Source: Vicugna pacos (taxonomy: Eukaryota; Chordata; Mammalia; Artiodactyla; Camelidae). From it: a stretch of DNA of 64,000 nt. Under the pieces are notes generated by a model. It was not told where the DNA came from and did not search any database. It was given only the letters and a program-made list of their open reading frames with translations. The stretch is from assembly GCF_048564905.1 (NCBI RefSeq), contig NC_132991.1, positions 57,109,501-57,173,500 on the forward strand. The letters run 5' to 3'. Shown piece after piece: positions 61,040 to 64,000 of this stretch. A program made the translations under genes and the position numbers. The first letter of the stretch is position 1. The number at the start of each line of letters is the position of its first letter.

Positions 61040-63940
61040 GTATCTCCACAGTCCACAATCACTTGGTTCTCTAATGAGAAAATGGATTGTGAAACCTGTC
61101 TGGCTCCAGAGTCCATGCTTTTGGTTTTCTGTGTAAATTGGTGTTTATTTATTTTTGTAATAATTCTGTTTATAACAGTACAGGTAAATGAACTGTCTTT
61201 CACTCCACGTGTCTCACTCTTCTGCTGTGCAGTAGGTTTAACTGTGGAGGGGACTCTGGGAGAGGACAAAAAAACTCACTGCTTCCTATTGTGACCATGT
61301 GATTCAAAGCTCGTGTGATTTGGGAGACCCTTCCACAATGGGCTGTGAGCACAGTTTCTTGGTTATAGCAAGTAGGTTTGTTTTGGCTTAAACTTAGGAA
61401 TCTTATTTTAAAAGCAAGAGCCTGTTAAAATAATACATTCTGTATTCACATAAAATAAGACGATATAAGATATAATTTAATAGGAAGTTATTATGATAAA
61501 TTGAGACTATCAAATCACATATAAAATGTAGACTTTTAGATACTGACCCCAATATTTTTTTTTATTCTCTATTAAATCCTGCCCCTCCTTTGAAGGCTAA
61601 CCTTTAGAGTATTTAGTTTAAAGTATAACTTTTCTTTTTTAGTGGATCTATTTTATTTTATCTTTTAGGATTATGGTTTTGACGATTAAGTAATAGGTTT
61701 AAATTCGATTGATTTTGACCTTTCTTTAGCAATTGACTGCTATGATGTGCTTTTTAAAAATGGTTTCTCCTGTATTGCTTGGCACTGTGACATAGCAAGT
61801 CAGCCAAGTAAAGACTAACATTAAATTGGCTTACTCCTATATGGCTTATCTACTGGGTGCAGTTGAGTAGCTAGAAGGTTTAAGTACTGTTCTTTTTACA
61901 CATATGCAGTCAAGTTAATGCCAAGAAAATTAGCTCCATCCTATTTGAGTCTCTGCAACCCTGGTTACAAAGATAAAGGTGTACAACACATTGCTTTTTT
62001 TTTCTAGAGTTAAAACATCCATTGGTCATTATGCTACCAATAGTTGTTTATTAGTCTTTATCTTAGATAAAGCTTTTATGTTGTAAAAAAATAGAAATTG
62101 CTTTTTCTTAATATTTTAAGATAATTATATAGAGAACATATTATCTAAATACAACTGGCATATTTTGAATTTGATCTAAACAAGTATTCCATATGTTTGT
62201 TATAAATTAGCACTTTCATGTGTTAAATAATGTCAGATTTCATAGCAGCTAGGCTTAGCAGTGCTTCCGTTAATTATTTTAATTGTTGTTTATCTGGCTT
62301 TTTTAAAAAAAAACTGTATCATTCATATTCACAGAGTGATTTCTGAAAACATCTGAGAAAATAAGGCAGATATTATAATTGGGTCCATATGATGTCCAAC
62401 ACTGCTCTCTACTGGCAAAGTAGCAAGTCATGAAACAAACTATTCTGTCTTTCAAGTGGAAAAAAAAATGTTAATTTCAAATAATATTTGAAATTTCACA
62501 CATTTTTTGCAACATGCTTATTGTAGGCGTAATAGGACACAATGAAATAACTGAAGAAATGAATACAGATATCACTTGAGATTAGTTAGTTTAGAAGAGA
62601 AGCCTGTTGTTTTAATTAACTGAAAAATAATTGTGAGAGTTTTTGGAAAATATTAAGTGAAATATGAGATATCTTAATAGCATTCTAATTTTAAAAGTCT
62701 ACAAAGTAAATATTTCTGTATGTAATAATGAGTGTGATGACATTTTTATGTTTTTAATTTCAACAAACTCCCTGTTGTGACTAAAATACCTGTTGTGACT
62801 ACATCTGCTAAGTGATCAAATGCACTCAGCAGAGAGATGCAGAAGGTGGAATATTTGCATGGAATATATAAATAGCTTTAAAGTATCAAAATTTTGCTCT
62901 GTGTTTCTCAAGTTTTTATTGACGATTTCCAAAGACATTTTATAGTTTGTAAAATCTGTGAAAAAGATATGCCATGTTATTATATTTTAATATATAGACT
63001 AAGAATATACAGAACATTTTCAGATCACTGTCATCTGATTTTTCATAGCCTAATATATTCTAAGCATCCCATTGTGTTGTATATCTTTCCTATCTGTTCA
63101 TATTATTTAGGAGTCAAATTCAGTGTTTTAATTCTCAGTGCTTTTAATAACTCAGCTAGTAGCCAGAATTTACATATACACACACATAATAATGCCCGAA
63201 AAATGAATCAATCACATATAATAATTTAAGAGGTTTCATTTGTTTTTGTAAATTCGCCTAATATTATAATCATTGACTGATTACTTTTATTATAACATGA
63301 ATTTAAAGCATAACATTCTCAATGATAGTTACCTCTTGATTATGAGAAAGAAGTTAATGCTTATTTTCATTGATTAAAAACTACATTTTTCCATAGTTTC
63401 TAATTTTTCTAGAGGGAACATACATTACTATTAAAATACAAATGTTTGTTTATTCATAAGTAAACAAAAATTTTGTTGCAGATTTTCAAAGCACAGGCAC
63501 ACAATTGTGCAAGATACACACTTGGACTTAGATAAGGTCTAATGCCTGATCTTTCTAAAAAAATGTGCTAAAATGAATGTTGTCTATTTGAGACTATGAA
63601 GAAAAATAATTGATAAAATCTTGAACACTTAAAGTAAGACAGAACTGCACCCACCATCATCACAGACTTCAGAACACATAACTCTTTCTTTGGCTCTTTT
63701 GCTACAATGAAAAGTAACATAATCTACACGTATAAAGCAAAAACAGTCTGATACATTACACTCTCCTATCATTGTTATTTTTTTCTGCCACATGGAGGAG
63801 CTAAGACATAAAGTTGCTAAAACATAAAAGCAATGATTTTTACTTGAAAATTTCAAGATATCAATATCTCATTTCGTGAAAGAATGTAAAGGAAACTTTC
63901 TGTATTTCTTTATTTAGGTAAATAAATAACAAAAAAATTT
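61040..63940. other. AT-rich intron sequence
   Basis: No recognisable gene, RNA or repeat was seen in this 2.9 kb. Confidence 0.5.
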
Positions 63941-63949
63941 TTTTGATAT

Positions 63950-64000
63950 TGACTTTTTTTATTCAGCATAATTCCCTTAAGATCTATCCAAGTTGTGTGT
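63950..64000 (-). mobile_element. LINE-1 3' end, continues beyond the window
   Basis: A T-rich run followed by 'attcagcataattcccttaa' and 'gatctatccaagttgt' is the reverse complement of the L1 3' UTR. Confidence 0.7.

Larger units (their letters stand above)
34347..64000 (+). other. GULP1: GULP1 intron after the second coding exon (continues past the window)
   Basis: From the GTAAAA donor at 34347 to the window end no next GULP1 coding exon was recognised by eye, which fits the very long introns of this gene in mammals. The stretch holds MIR and L2 fragments, two LTRs nested in L2-like sequence, a young L1 3' end and a window-edge L1, listed separately. Confidence 0.75.

Noticed and set aside
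34347-64000. Search for the next GULP1 exon (FLGSTEVEQP...)
   Set aside because: No sequence encoding it with splice sites was found by eye, so none is annotated.
1-64000. CRISPR arrays, bacterial-type operons, phage genes, tRNA/rRNA genes
   Set aside because: None seen. The regular spacing at 2170-2923 is an L1 5' UTR, and the only tRNA-like sequence is the SINE head.

Overview
The window is nuclear DNA from a placental mammal, most likely a camelid. It is AT-rich, has no long open reading frames, is full of LINE-1, L2, MIR, MaLR LTR and MER5A-type fossils, and carries one tRNA-derived SINE (541-692, minus strand). The SINE's head and A/B boxes match, from memory, the Vic/camel SINE family.

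Only one gene is supported: two small exons of GULP1 (engulfment adaptor PTB-domain protein, homologue of worm CED-6) on the + strand. The first begins at an AG acceptor at 29951-29952, carries 47 nt of 5' UTR, starts translation at ATG 30000 and ends at 30027 before GTAAGT. The second is 34285-34346. Together they encode the 30-residue N-terminus, up to the start of the PTB domain. No other gene was recognised, so the window reads as the 5' part of a very large gene whose introns fill all the rest.

Layout: 1-2923 is a minus-strand LINE-1 with a 5' UTR made of degenerate repeated units, internally deleted and hit by the SINE. 3-15 kb is old intron sequence with MIR and L2 pieces and an unfamiliar inverted repeat (about 5077-5204 / 6821-6943). 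15.6-16.74 kb is an L2 reverse-transcriptase fossil. 17.5-19.1 kb is an ancient minus-strand L1 with a MER5A-like element inside. 24.85-26.31 kb is an L1 ORF1/5' UTR fossil carrying a CCTT microsatellite. 28.22-29.54 kb is a MaLR (MLT1-type) LTR with part of its internal region, 410 bp upstream of the start-codon exon. 30-34.3 kb holds the two exons with their intron. 34.3-64 kb is the next intron, with MIR/L2 fossils, two LTRs each nested in an L2-like fragment, and a relatively young L1 3' end with a perfect 12-bp target-site duplication (48197-48946).

No undescribed functional system is visible. The most informative structures are mutational: a 73-bp exact copy placed 800 bp from its source and interrupting a perfect hairpin just after the start-codon exon, an 83/87-bp tandem duplication after the second exon, and the 5-7 kb inverted repeat. 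Family assignments were made by eye against remembered consensus sequences, so repeat borders are approximate.
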